Shown: piece by piece, positions 8,074-15,669 of the stretch
Numbering within the stretch: the first letter of the stretch is position 1
How the letters are laid out: each line of letters opens with the position of its first letter
Origin: Phenylobacterium sp. RIFCSPHIGHO2_01_FULL_69_31
Lineage (GTDB): Bacteria > Pseudomonadota > Alphaproteobacteria > Caulobacterales > Caulobacteraceae
Length of the DNA: 42,894 nucleotides
NCBI RefSeq assembly: GCF_001824475.1
Contig: NZ_MHXN01000008.1
Coordinates: forward strand, 1-42,894
Reading direction: 5' to 3'
Position numbers and translations under genes: made by a program
Notes under the pieces: model-generated
What the model was told of the DNA's origin: nothing
What the model saw: the letters and a program-made list of their open reading frames with translations, nothing else
Database searches by the model: none

Positions 8074-9102
8074 CTAGAGCTCCAGCCGGTAGACCTTCTT
8101 CGCCGTGCCGGAGAACAGGGCCGTCTTTTCGGCCGCTGAGGCGCCTTTGGCGATGTGCTTGAAGGCGTTCCACAGGGTGGCGTAGCTGCAGCTGCCCATG
8201 TCCACCGGGAAGTTGCTCTCGAACATGCAGCGGTCGGGCCCGAAGGCTTCGATGCAGGTCTCGATATAGGGGCCCCATTCGCGGGCCAGCTGTTCCGACG
8301 GCGCCCGCGGCTCGGCCAGGAACGAGGGGAAGTTGCAGAAGGCCATGGCCAGGCCCCCCAGCTTCACCACCACGTTCGGCGACTTGGCCAGTTCCTGGAT
8401 GTTGGCTTTCCAGCCGGGAAAGCGCTCGGGCAGCTTGCCGGCGTAGCTGGCCCGGCCCAGCGGCGTGCCGACGTGGTCCAGCACGATGGTGGTGTCCGGG
8501 AACGCCCGCGCCAGGTCGATCACGTCGGGAAGCTGCGGCTCCAGGAGCCAGGCGTCGAACGAAAGGCCCAGCGGGGCCAGCCGCTTGAAACCCTCGCGGA
8601 ACGTGGCGTCGCGGTAGAGGCCCGCCTCGACCCGGTTCAGCGGGCCCAGCACGTCCTTGTCGGCGTCGAACGAGGCGCTGTTGCGGATTCCGCGGAAACG
8701 GCCGCCGCCTGACTTGATGTGGGTCTCCAGAACCGGCGCCACCGCATCGCCCAGCAGAAGGTCCGCGCGGCCCACGATCCCGGCGCAGGCGCGGAAATCG
8801 CCGTAGAGGCCGCTGGCGCTCATCGCCGCAACGCCGTTGACGAACTCGGTCTCGCCGATGGGGCGCAGCTCCACGGGGCCGTCGGCCTTGTAGAAGGCGC
8901 CGCACTCCACGAAGACCGTGGCGATCACGTTGTGGCCGCTCTTTGTGTCGGCCATCAGTTCGTCCAGCAGGTAGACCGCAGCCGGCCGGATCGCCTCGAC
9001 GAAGGGATGCTCGTTCGCCTCCGCCACGTAGGCGCGCCGATCCCAGAGGTGATGGTGCGGGTCGACGATCGGCAGCTCGGGTTCGAGTATGGCTTCCGGC
9101 AT
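8074..9102 (-). CDS. amidohydrolase-2 family metal-dependent hydrolase
   Basis: The product has 342 residues from the ATG at 9102, which has GGGAG 8 bases upstream. The N-terminal DPHHHLWD motif (about 14-21) carries the metal-binding HxH. A central FxGIRN segment (RGIRNSASF), VLDHVGTP (about 215-222) and the late FESNFPVD motif (about 293-300, with the active-site acidic residue) place it in the amidohydrolase-related (PF04909) group. Relatives include 2-pyrone-4,6-dicarboxylate lactonase, L-rhamnono- and fuconolactonases and decarboxylases. The substrate is unknown. The gene lies 77 bases downstream of an M56 protease gene on the same strand, so read-through from that operon is possible. 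Confidence 0.85.
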   Translation of the reverse strand: MPEAILEPELPIVDPHHHLWDRRAYVAEANEHPFVEAIRPAAVYLLDELMADTKSGHNVIATVFVECGAFYKADGPVELRPIGETEFVNGVAAMSASGLYGDFRACAGIVGRADLLLGDAVAPVLETHIKSGGGRFRGIRNSASFDADKDVLGPLNRVEAGLYRDATFREGFKRLAPLGLSFDAWLLEPQLPDVIDLARAFPDTTIVLDHVGTPLGRASYAGKLPERFPGWKANIQELAKSPNVVVKLGGLAMAFCNFPSFLAEPRAPSEQLAREWGPYIETCIEAFGPDRCMFESNFPVDMGSCSYATLWNAFKHIAKGASAAEKTALFSGTAKKVYRLEL

Positions 9103-9179
9103 GACGTGCGCTCCCGCTTGATGGTTCGGTGTCAGGCTAGAGGCGCGGGCGCTCGCCCTCAACCGCTGTGCGGCGGGAT

Positions 9180-10100
9180 TCAGGAGCCGGGCGCTGCCGC
9201 GGGCGGCTTGGGCGGCAGGCTGACCAGGATCACCGAGGTCACCGGCTGGCGCTGGTGACGCTCCCACAGTTCGACCAGCTCGCCCGGGCGCGGGGCCGGC
9301 GGCTGCAGGCGCCAGGCCGCGATCACCGCGCTCAGCACCGCAAGGCCGACCAGGGCGGCGCCGATCAGGGCGTCGTGGCGACGCGTGACGCGCAGCTGAC
9401 CGACGCGCACCTCCAGCGGATGCAGGCCGGTGGCGGGCCAGTAGCAGCCGAAGGGCAGGGGCTGGGCGGCGAGCTGGGTCTTCAGCAGGGTCCTGGCGTA
9501 GAGGGCGCGGTCCTCGGGCCGCCGGCGCAGGACGGCCGCGTCGCAGGCCAGTTCCTGGTCCAGCCGCATCAGGTGGGCGGCGAGATGGACCAGGGGGTTG
9601 AACCAGCAGAGCGCCTGCAAGGCCGCGCTCGCCGCGCTGGCCCTCGGGTCGCAGCGGGCGACGTGCTCGCGCTCGTGGGCGCGGATCAGGGCGCGCTCCT
9701 CGGCGGTATAGGTTCCGTCGTCGGCCGGCATCACCAGGCGGGGGGCGATGACGCCCACCACAGACGGGCCACCCCGGCCGCGTCGCACCTCGTCCATGAA
9801 GCGCGCCTGCGCCCGGGCCATGCCCGCCAGCACAAGCAGGCCGCCCAGGCCCCACGCCATAAGGGCGGGCGCGGACCAGTCGGCCACCGCGGCGGCCAGG
9901 GCGTGAACCTCCGGAGCCCCGTCCTCGACCCGGGCCGGCAGCAGCGAAGCGAGGGCGGCCAGCGGCGGCGCCGCCCAGAGCCCGTAGGCGACCTCGGGGC
10001 CGAACGCGCGGCGGGCCGGAAGGCGCAGGGCGAGCACCGCCAGCACCCCGATGGCGAGCACCAGGTTCGCGCGCAGCAGGGCGGCCAGGACCTCACTCAT
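9180..10100 (-). CDS. M56-family (BlaR1-type) membrane metallopeptidase, copy 1
   Basis: The 306-residue protein has N-terminal membrane helices (about 5-25, 42-58, 78-96), a cytoplasmic zincin loop with HEREH (142-146) and the ELACDAAV third-ligand region (about 183-190), and a further helix near 232-255. It lacks the penicillin-binding sensor domain of true BlaR1. The start was set by analogy with copy 2. In both copies the ATG overlaps the repressor stop by 8 bases; a second ATG at 10103 is also possible. Family members cleave the partner BlaI-type repressor after a signal crosses the membrane. What this one senses is not visible. Confidence 0.85.
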   Translation of the reverse strand: MSEVLAALLRANLVLAIGVLAVLALRLPARRAFGPEVAYGLWAAPPLAALASLLPARVEDGAPEVHALAAAVADWSAPALMAWGLGGLLVLAGMARAQARFMDEVRRGRGGPSVVGVIAPRLVMPADDGTYTAEERALIRAHEREHVARCDPRASAASAALQALCWFNPLVHLAAHLMRLDQELACDAAVLRRRPEDRALYARTLLKTQLAAQPLPFGCYWPATGLHPLEVRVGQLRVTRRHDALIGAALVGLAVLSAVIAAWRLQPPAPRPGELVELWERHQRQPVTSVILVSLPPKPPAAAPGS

Positions 10101-10467
10101 CATCGGCTTCCAGCTCCGCGATCAGGGACTTGAGGCGCGCGACCTCGGCGGCGGAAAGGTCGCGGTGGCGGGCGTAGTGGGCGACGAGCGGCGCCACCTG
10201 GCCGCCGAACAGCCGGTCGAGCAGGCCCTGGCTTTCGCCGGTGACGTAGTCCTCGCGGGTGACGATGGGTTTGTAGAGCGCCCGCCCGCCCGCGCGCTCG
10301 GACTTCAGGGCCTTCTTTTTCAGGAGCCGGTTGATCAGCGTCTTCACCGTCGCCTCGCCCCAGTCCTGGGCCGGGCCCACGGCCTGGAAGATCTCCTCGG
10401 CCGTCAGCGGTCCACGGGCCCAGAGGGCTTCCATCACCTGGCTTTCGGCGCCGGAAATCTTCGACAT
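10093..10467 (-). CDS. BlaI/MecI/CopY-family repressor, copy 1
   Basis: This 124-residue winged-helix repressor starts MSKISGAESQVMEALW. The DNA-binding part includes ATVKTLINRLLKKKAL, the recognition-helix and wing region of the penicillinase-repressor family. The C-terminal half is for dimerisation and carries the site region where an M56 protease would cut. It differs from copy 2 (11399-11773) at only 13 of 124 positions by hand alignment. The start is set by this conservation and by the operator-like element immediately upstream; earlier in-frame codons are less likely. It is translationally coupled to the M56 gene. Confidence 0.9.
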   Translation of the reverse strand: MSKISGAESQVMEALWARGPLTAEEIFQAVGPAQDWGEATVKTLINRLLKKKALKSERAGGRALYKPIVTREDYVTGESQGLLDRLFGGQVAPLVAHYARHRDLSAAEVARLKSLIAELEADDE

Positions 10468-10480
10468 CTTACACTCGTAG
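10468..10480 (-). promoter_or_regulatory. BlaI-type operator candidate, copy 1
   Basis: The plus-strand sequence CTTACACTCGTAG touches the repressor start codon. Its core TACACTCGTA fits the BlaI operator form TACA-N2-TGTA with one mismatch. The same 13 bases, one changed, abut copy 2 of the repressor. A second palindrome, TTACGCACGTAA (10494-10505), lies 14 bases further upstream. Autoregulation by BlaI-like protein is inferred. No good Shine-Dalgarno is seen in this position, so the element may overlap the transcription start. Confidence 0.5.
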
Positions 10481-10584
10481 CCTTCTCGCGAGATTACGCA
10501 CGTAAACCTGACTGTCAACCGGGTTCGGCCCGAGTAGCGAGCGCGGCGGCGAGGGCGGATTTATGGCGAAGGTCCGCGCGCCCG

Positions 10585-11406
10585 TCAGGGGCGGATGGCG
10601 TGCACCGACGCGGCGACGACGCCGTGGCCGTCACCCCGGGTCCGGCCCCGAACGCCGCGGCGCTTGAGCTGCTGGATCCGCACCTCCAGCGGGTGCGTCC
10701 CGCGCGGCGACCAGCGGCAGCCGAAGGGCAGGGGCGTGACGGCGAGCTGGGTCTTGAGCAGGGTGCGCGCATAGAGCGCCCGCGCCGCCGGCCGGCTGCG
10801 GACGACCGCCGCATCGCAGGCCAGCTCCTGATCCAGGCGGATGAGGCGGGCGGCCAGGTGGACCAGCGGGTTGAACCAGCACAGGCTCTGGAACAGGGCC
10901 GCCAGGACCGCGGCGCGCGGATCCTTGCGGGCCACATGCTCGCGCTCGTGGGCGCGGATCAGTTCGCGCTCTTCGGCGGTGTAGCGGCCGTCGTCGGCCG
11001 GCATGACGATTAGCGGCGAGATGAAGCCGACCACCGCGGGACCCGCGCGACCGGCCCGCACCTCGGCCTGGAACCGCGCCTGCGCCACGGCGAACACGGC
11101 GGCTATGCCGAGGGCGCCCAGCGCCCAGACGGTCGCGAGGGCGGCGAGGACTGCGCCGCTGATTCCGAAGACCCACGGGTCGCCGTGCGGCCGGGCGGTC
11201 TCGACCAGCAGGGCCAGAAGCGCCGCCACGAGGGGTGCGCCCCACAGGTGATAGGCGGCGGCCGGACCGAACGCCCGGCGGGCCGCGACGCGCGCCACGC
11301 TCACCACCGCGATCGCCACGGCGGCGACCAGGTTCGCCTTCAGGAACGCCAGGGCCAGGGTCGCCGCCGGATAGCCGCCCAGCACCACATACAGCGGATC
11401 ACTCAT
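10585..11406 (-). CDS. M56-family membrane metallopeptidase, copy 2 (shortened C-terminus)
   Basis: The 273-residue paralogue of the protein at 9180-10100 has the same layout: N-terminal helices, then VMPADDGRYTAEER, HEREH (about 153-157), WFNPLVHLAARL, ELACDAAV and LYARTLLKTQLA. After the LEVRIQQL motif the sequence degenerates into a basic tail ending ASVHAIRP. It lacks the last membrane helix and proline-rich end of copy 1. I looked for the missing helix in the other frames and did not find one, so this is a truncated rather than simply frameshifted copy. The zinc site is intact. The ATG overlaps the upstream repressor stop by 8 bases. Confidence 0.82.
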   Translation of the reverse strand: MSDPLYVVLGGYPAATLALAFLKANLVAAVAIAVVSVARVAARRAFGPAAAYHLWGAPLVAALLALLVETARPHGDPWVFGISGAVLAALATVWALGALGIAAVFAVAQARFQAEVRAGRAGPAVVGFISPLIVMPADDGRYTAEERELIRAHEREHVARKDPRAAVLAALFQSLCWFNPLVHLAARLIRLDQELACDAAVVRSRPAARALYARTLLKTQLAVTPLPFGCRWSPRGTHPLEVRIQQLKRRGVRGRTRGDGHGVVAASVHAIRP

Positions 11407-11773
11407 CGTCCGCCTCGAGCTTGGCGATCAGGGTCTTCAGGCGCGCCACTTCGTCGGCCGACAGCGCGCGGTGGCGGGCGTAGTGGGCCACCAGCGGCGC
11501 GATCTGGCCGCCGAACAGCCGGTCCAGCAGGCCCTGGCTCTCGCCGGTCACATACTCTTCGCGCGTGACCAGCGGGTGGTAGAGCGCACGGCCGCCGGCG
11601 CGTTCGGATTTCAGCGCCTTCTTTTTCAGGAGCCGGTTGATCAGGGTCTTCACCGTCGCCTCGCCCCAGTCCTGGGCCGGGCCGACCGTCTGCACGATCT
11701 CCTCGGCGGTCAGCGGCCCCCGGGTCCAGAGGGCTTCCATGATGTGGCTCTCAGCGCCCGAGATCTTCGACAT
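11399..11773 (-). CDS. BlaI/MecI/CopY-family repressor, copy 2
   Basis: This 124-residue winged-helix repressor is about 90% identical to copy 1 and the same length. The DNA-binding region (GEATVKTLINRLLKKKALKS) is completely identical, so both repressors should bind the same operators and could form heterodimers. Most differences are in surface and C-terminal positions, such as H10, I11, H66 and K120 here. It heads the whole minus-strand block (repressor 2, protease 2, repressor 1, protease 1). The ATG lies directly beside the operator-like 13-mer at 11774-11786. Confidence 0.9.
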   Translation of the reverse strand: MSKISGAESHIMEALWTRGPLTAEEIVQTVGPAQDWGEATVKTLINRLLKKKALKSERAGGRALYHPLVTREEYVTGESQGLLDRLFGGQIAPLVAHYARHRALSADEVARLKTLIAKLEADDE

Positions 11774-11786
11774 CTTACACCCGTAG
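11774..11786 (-). promoter_or_regulatory. BlaI-type operator candidate, copy 2
   Basis: CTTACACCCGTAG on the plus strand abuts the start codon of repressor copy 2 and matches the copy 1 element in 12 of 13 bases. The core TACACCCGTA fits TACA-N2-TGTA with one mismatch. A longer inverted repeat, CGTAGC...GCTACG (about 11782-11804), overlaps it. Confidence 0.5.
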
Positions 11787-11895
11787 CTTGAGTCGGACGC
11801 TACGCGACCCGCCCGAGGTGTCAAGCCAGTGTCGCAAAGGCTAGGCGCGTCCCCTGGCGGGTTCCATAGTCGCTCCCGAGTCCCGGGGGAACGCG

Positions 11896-13215
11896 ATGGC
11901 GGACGCGACGGCAGGCCAGGCGGCGCGTCCCGAGGACGCCAAGATCGGCGTGCCGGGCGCGGCGGCCCTGGTCGCCGGCTCGATGATCGGGTCGGGCGTC
12001 TACCTGCTGCCGGCCACCATGGGCGCCATCGGCTCCATCTCGATCCTGGGCTGGATCGTCGCGACGCTGGCGGCCCTGGCGATCGCGGGCGTGTTCGTCT
12101 GGCTGTCGGCCGAGGTCGCCGGCGCCGAGGGCCTGCCGGGATATGTCCAGGCGGGGCTGGGCCGGTTCTTCGCGACCCAGACGGCGGTGCTGTTCTGGAC
12201 GTCCTGCTGGGCCGGGACCGTGGCTATCGCCCTGGCCGCCGCCGGGGCCGCGGGCTTCCTGGTCCCGGCGCTGGCCGAGCCGACGGCGCGCCTGGCGACG
12301 ACCGTCGGCATCCTCTGGGCCGCCGTCGGCCTCTGCTGGCTGGGCCCGCGGACGGTCGCCCGCACGGAAGGCTTCACCCTGGGCGTCGGCCTGTTGCCGG
12401 TGATCCTGGCCGCTACGGTGGGCTGGGTCTTCTTCCGGTCGGACGTGTTCCTGGCCTCCTGGAACCCGACAGGCCTGTCGCTGGACAAGGCCGTCGGCAC
12501 CTCGGCGCTAAACGCCTTCTGGGCCTTCCTCGGCATGGAGTGCGCCGCCGCCGCCGCAGGGGTCGTGCGCAACCCCACCCGCAACGTGCCCCGCGCGACG
12601 ATCCTGGGCGTCCTCGGGGCCGCGGCGCTGTACATCGCCGCGACCTCGGCGATCATGGGCATCCTGCCCGCCGAAGTGCTGGCGACGTCGGATGCGCCGT
12701 TCGGGGATGCGGCGCGCGCGGCCCTGGGCGCGGCCCTCGGCGCGGCGATCGCGGCCTGCACCTTCCTGCGCACCGGCGGCTGCGTGACGGGCTGGACGCT
12801 GGTTGTGGCCGAGACCTCGCGCGGCGCGGCCGACCAGGGGGTTTTCCCGCGGGTGTTCCGGACCCGGCCGGGCGAGCGGGCGTCGGCCGCCAACCTGCTC
12901 ACTGCGGGAGGCCTGACGACCGCCTTCGCCCTGGCCACCGCCAGCCCGAACCTAGCCGAGCAGTTCTCGACGATCATCAACGCGGTGTCGCTGCTGTCGA
13001 TCTACACCTACGTCCTGGCCGCGCTGTCGCTAGTGAGGCTCGCCGCCCGGTTCACGCCCGGCCGCCGCGCCGCCGCCCTGGCAAATGCGGCCGCCGCCGT
13101 CGCCTTCTCCGCCCTGCTGATCTCGGGCGCCAAGCCGATCGAGCTGGCGCTATCCCTGGCGCCGCTGCCGCTGGCGGCGCTGCTCTATCTTCGACTTCGC
13201 CAACGTGATCCCTAA
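11896..13215 (+). CDS. APC-family antiporter, AdiC/PotE-like
   Basis: The 439-residue protein has about twelve hydrophobic helices and aligns by eye along its length with the arginine:agmatine antiporter AdiC. Shared motifs are GSGVYLLPA (helix 1 unwinding), FWAFLGME with the gating Trp and Glu, AAGVVRNPTRNVPRAT, SAIMGILP, and GWTLVVAE with the substrate-stacking Trp. AdiC residues that contact the arginine head differ: the helix 1 SGNIMGSG is AGSMIGSG here, and CWIGN is CWAGT. The substrate is therefore probably another amino acid or amine. No decarboxylase lies nearby, unlike acid-resistance adiAC. The ATG is preceded by GGGGGAACGCG. Confidence 0.85.
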   Translation: MADATAGQAARPEDAKIGVPGAAALVAGSMIGSGVYLLPATMGAIGSISILGWIVATLAALAIAGVFVWLSAEVAGAEGLPGYVQAGLGRFFATQTAVLFWTSCWAGTVAIALAAAGAAGFLVPALAEPTARLATTVGILWAAVGLCWLGPRTVARTEGFTLGVGLLPVILAATVGWVFFRSDVFLASWNPTGLSLDKAVGTSALNAFWAFLGMECAAAAAGVVRNPTRNVPRATILGVLGAAALYIAATSAIMGILPAEVLATSDAPFGDAARAALGAALGAAIAACTFLRTGGCVTGWTLVVAETSRGAADQGVFPRVFRTRPGERASAANLLTAGGLTTAFALATASPNLAEQFSTIINAVSLLSIYTYVLAALSLVRLAARFTPGRRAAALANAAAAVAFSALLISGAKPIELALSLAPLPLAALLYLRLRQRDP

Positions 13216-13259
13216 CGCCCGTCGCGTGTTATGCTTCAGCATATCAACGGAGCCCGCAG

Positions 13260-13478
13260 ATGAAGCTCTCCGACGAAGACCGTGACCGCCTGGCGCTGCA
13301 CACCGCCTTTGCGGTGCACCAGATCTCCCGCTGGATCGCCACGCGCGACGACGTGCCGAAGGACATCCGCGACCGTCTGCGCGGGCACATCAGCGCCCTG
13401 GAGGGCGTGATGGTGACCAGCGGCCACGACTGGATCCGCGACGAGATGGAAGCCACCGAAGCGGCGCTGCACGCCTGA
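13260..13478 (+). CDS. small hypothetical protein, 72 aa
   Basis: A 72-residue charged, mostly helical protein begins MKLSDEDRDRLALHT and ends EATEAALHA. ACGGAG lies 9 bases before the ATG, which supports translation. A 14-base inverted repeat, TATGCT-TC-AGCATA (13230-13243), lies just upstream and could be an operator. I do not recognise the family. It sits between the antiporter and the cytochrome P460-like gene, all on the plus strand. Confidence 0.65.
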   Translation: MKLSDEDRDRLALHTAFAVHQISRWIATRDDVPKDIRDRLRGHISALEGVMVTSGHDWIRDEMEATEAALHA

Positions 13479-13549
13479 CGCCGTCATCCGTTCGGGCGCG
13501 ACGCCGGGGCGCGCAGGCCGGACCTTCCAGCGGTCCGCTGGGAGTCCAC

Positions 13550-14026
13550 ATGCGCCGCCTGTTCGTCGCCACCTGCGCCATCGGTCTCGCGGCCGCCGGC
13601 GAGGCCCCGATCGCCTATCCCGAGGACTTCCGCGCCTGGACCCACGTGACGAGCGGCACGTTCGGTCCGGGCCACCCGGCCGCGCCGAAATACGAGGGCC
13701 TGCACGCGATCTACGCCAACCCGGCAGCGGTGGAAGGCTATCGGACCGGAAAATGGCCTGACGGCGCGGTGATCGTGTTCGACCAGTGGACCGCCGCGAA
13801 AGCCGGTCCACATGCCGAGGGGCCCGGCGAGCGCAAGTTCATCGACGTGATGGTCCGCGACAGCCGCCGCTACGCCGCCACCGGTGGCTGGGGGTACACG
13901 GAGTTCGTCTGGCCGAACCGCGACCGTGCGGTGGAAATCGAGCGAAACATGGCCAAGGCCTGTGGAGCCTGCCACGCGAAGTCCGCGCCCGGCGGCGACC
14001 ACGTGTTCAGCACATTGAAGGACTGA
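13550..14026 (+). CDS. cytochrome P460-family haem protein
   Basis: The 158-residue protein has a short hydrophobic N-terminal export signal (MRRLFVATCAIGLAAAG). The body has the P460-like layout: YPEDFRAWTHV, an HAIYANPAAVEGYRTGKWPDGAVIV core, then WGYTEF. A C-terminal c-type haem motif CGACH lies at about 138-142. Cytochrome P460 enzymes oxidise hydroxylamine or NO-type compounds using a cross-linked haem. The cross-linking Lys cannot be assigned safely here, so an electron-transfer or NO-binding role is equally possible. The location is periplasmic. It is 71 bases from the upstream small gene. Confidence 0.82.
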   Translation: MRRLFVATCAIGLAAAGEAPIAYPEDFRAWTHVTSGTFGPGHPAAPKYEGLHAIYANPAAVEGYRTGKWPDGAVIVFDQWTAAKAGPHAEGPGERKFIDVMVRDSRRYAATGGWGYTEFVWPNRDRAVEIERNMAKACGACHAKSAPGGDHVFSTLKD

Positions 14027-14108
14027 GCGGCGGCCCGAGCCCCGGACGCCACGTCAAAGGCCGGCGCTTTCCACTTGCCTGCCCTGGAGGAGGCTCGCAA
14101 GGTTCGCT

Positions 14109-14122
14109 CAAACAAATGTTTG
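14109..14122 (+). promoter_or_regulatory. PsrA-like fatty-acid regulator operator candidate
   Basis: CAAAC-AAAT-GTTTG lies 12 bases before the GTG start of the acyl-CoA dehydrogenase. It fits the published PsrA-type consensus (G/C)AAAC-N2-4-GTTT(G/C), used by TetR-family regulators of fatty-acid breakdown. Its position between promoter and start suits repression released by acyl-CoA. No such regulator gene is in the window. Confidence 0.5.
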
Positions 14123-14134
14123 GGAGACGCCGCC

Positions 14135-15370
14135 GTGGCCATCGACTTCGAAATTCCCGCCGACGCCAAGGCCGTGCGCGAGCGCGTCCGCCAGTGGGTG
14201 CAGGACGAATGCATCCCGGCCGAGAAGCGGCTGGTGGACAAGGAGAGCTACAAGACCGTCCTGGCCGAACTGCGCGCCAAGGCCCGCGCCCAGGGCCTGT
14301 GGCTGCCGTTCGTGCCCAAGGAGTACGGCGGCATGGGCCTGGGCCCGCTGGCCAACGCCCTGGTGCAGATGGAACTGGGCCAGAGTCACCTCGGCGCGCT
14401 GTCGATGAACAGCCAGGGGCCCGACGACGCCACCATCCTGACGCTGCTGGCCCACGGCACGGAGTTCCAGAAGGAGAAGTACCTCAAGCCGCTGCTGAAC
14501 GGCGAGAAGCGCGTCTGCTATTCCATGACCGAGAAAGCCGCCGGCGCCGACGCCACCGGCATGCGCACCACCGCGGTCAAGGACGGCAACGAGAACTATG
14601 TGCTGAACGGCGAGAAGTGGTTCTCGTCGGCCGCCAGCGCGGCGGACCTGGCCGTGGTCATGGCCCGGACCGATCCCGACGCGCCGCGCCACCAGCAGTT
14701 CTCGACCTTCATCGTCGAGCTGCCCAACCCCGGCTACCGCATCAAGCGCGACATCCCGACCATGGCCGCGGAGAGCGAGCTGTCGCACATCATGGGCGGC
14801 GGTCACTCCGAGATCGAGATCAAGGACCTGGTGGTGCCCGCCGAGAACCTTCTGGGCGGGGAGGGGCGCGGCTTCGACATGGGCCAGCACCGCCTGGCCT
14901 ACGGCCGCCTGCGCCACGGCATGCACAACATCGCCATGGCCCAGCGGGCCCTGGACCTGGCCGCCGCCCACATCACCAACCGCGAGACCTTCGGCCGGAA
15001 GCTGGACGAGCGCCAGGCGGTCCAGTTCATGATGGCCGAGTGCGCCAGCCAGCTCTACATCGCCCGGCTCATGCTGCTGCACATCGCCTACAAGGCCGAA
15101 CACGGCCTGGACATGCGGCAGGAGAACTCCATCGCCAAGGTCTACCTGGCCCACATGGTGCACCATGTGGTGGACACGGCGATCCAGTTGCACGGCGCCC
15201 TGGGCTACAGCCGCGATACGCCCCTGGCGGCCTGGTACACCCACATCCGTTCGCAGCGGCTGGTGGACGGGCCCGACGAGGTCCACCGCTGGACAGTCGG
15301 CCGCAACGTGATCAAAGCCTTCAAGGCTACGGGTACGACCGCCGGCGCCTGTGGTGGTGATCTGATATAG
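14135..15370 (+). CDS. acyl-CoA dehydrogenase (ACAD10/11-like)
   Basis: The GTG start (GGGAG 8 bases upstream, VAIDFEIP) gives 411 residues; an in-frame start at 14075 would read through the operator. The N-terminal helical domain, the middle beta domain (CYSMTEKAAGADATGMRT, LNGEKWFSS) and the C-terminal helical domain are all present. The active-site segment VDGPDEVHRW has Asp where medium-chain enzymes have the catalytic Glu, as in the ACAD10/ACAD11-type subgroup. The enzyme is FAD-dependent, cytosolic and probably acts in fatty-acid or related acid oxidation. LAHMVHHVVDTAIQLHGALG is the conserved helix near the FAD. The chain length preferred is not predictable. Confidence 0.9.
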   Translation: MAIDFEIPADAKAVRERVRQWVQDECIPAEKRLVDKESYKTVLAELRAKARAQGLWLPFVPKEYGGMGLGPLANALVQMELGQSHLGALSMNSQGPDDATILTLLAHGTEFQKEKYLKPLLNGEKRVCYSMTEKAAGADATGMRTTAVKDGNENYVLNGEKWFSSAASAADLAVVMARTDPDAPRHQQFSTFIVELPNPGYRIKRDIPTMAAESELSHIMGGGHSEIEIKDLVVPAENLLGGEGRGFDMGQHRLAYGRLRHGMHNIAMAQRALDLAAAHITNRETFGRKLDERQAVQFMMAECASQLYIARLMLLHIAYKAEHGLDMRQENSIAKVYLAHMVHHVVDTAIQLHGALGYSRDTPLAAWYTHIRSQRLVDGPDEVHRWTVGRNVIKAFKATGTTAGACGGDLI

Positions 15371-15376
15371 ACGTGC

Positions 15377-15398
15377 AAGGTGACGCCAACGTCACCTT
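15377..15398 (+). terminator. hairpin after acyl-CoA dehydrogenase
   Basis: AAGGTGACG and CGTCACCTT form a perfect 9-bp stem around a CCAA loop, starting 6 bases after the stop codon. There is no T-run, so intrinsic termination is plausible but not certain. A second stem (CGGCGAG/CTCGCCG) follows at about 15430-15456. The rest of 15399-15669 is non-coding apart from the weak small reading frame and half-site listed separately. Confidence 0.55.
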
Positions 15399-15481
15399 CG
15401 CTAGTCTAGGGTTCGACTGTTCCAGCGCGGCGAGTGAGCGGTCCATTGCTCGCCGCGACTGTCGGGTTGACCCCCGATGAC

Positions 15482-15556
15482 ATGATGTCGCAGTGCAGCA
15501 TTCTGTCCCGAGAATTCAAGAAACTGTCCCGCAGGATCAAACTGGCCGGCGGTTAA
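15482..15556 (+). CDS. possible 24-residue basic leader peptide
   Basis: A 24-codon frame starts with two ATGs, encodes MMSQCSILSREFKKLSRRIK then LAGG, and ends at TAA. It is Lys/Arg-rich and lies about 110 bases upstream of the receiver-domain gene. No Shine-Dalgarno is evident, so it may be chance. It is recorded because its stop overlaps the TTAACCAT half-site and because the region is otherwise empty. Confidence 0.18.
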   Translation: MMSQCSILSREFKKLSRRIKLAGG

Positions 15557-15560
15557 CCAT
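15553..15560 (+). promoter_or_regulatory. CtrA half-site candidate (TTAACCAT)
   Basis: TTAACCAT matches the Caulobacter CtrA half-site consensus exactly. It lies about 110 bases before the receiver gene that precedes the CtrA-like regulator. A full TTAA-N7-TTAA is not present: the upstream half is absent. An eight-base match in GC-rich DNA is unusual but could still be chance. Confidence 0.3.
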
Positions 15561-15669
15561 ATAGGGCCTTGCCTCACGAATCAGCCCGGGGGGGGTGCGA
15601 GGGAAGGGGCAGGCCTAGCTCCACCACGCTCAGAGCCCCGCGGGCGCCGCCTGCGTCGCCTGAGGTCGC

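Noticed and set aside
8074..9855. 593-codon frame seeming to fuse a long N-terminus to the amidohydrolase
   Set aside because: The extra N-terminus is out of frame translation of the M56 gene; the ATG at 9102 has a good ribosome site and begins the family homology.
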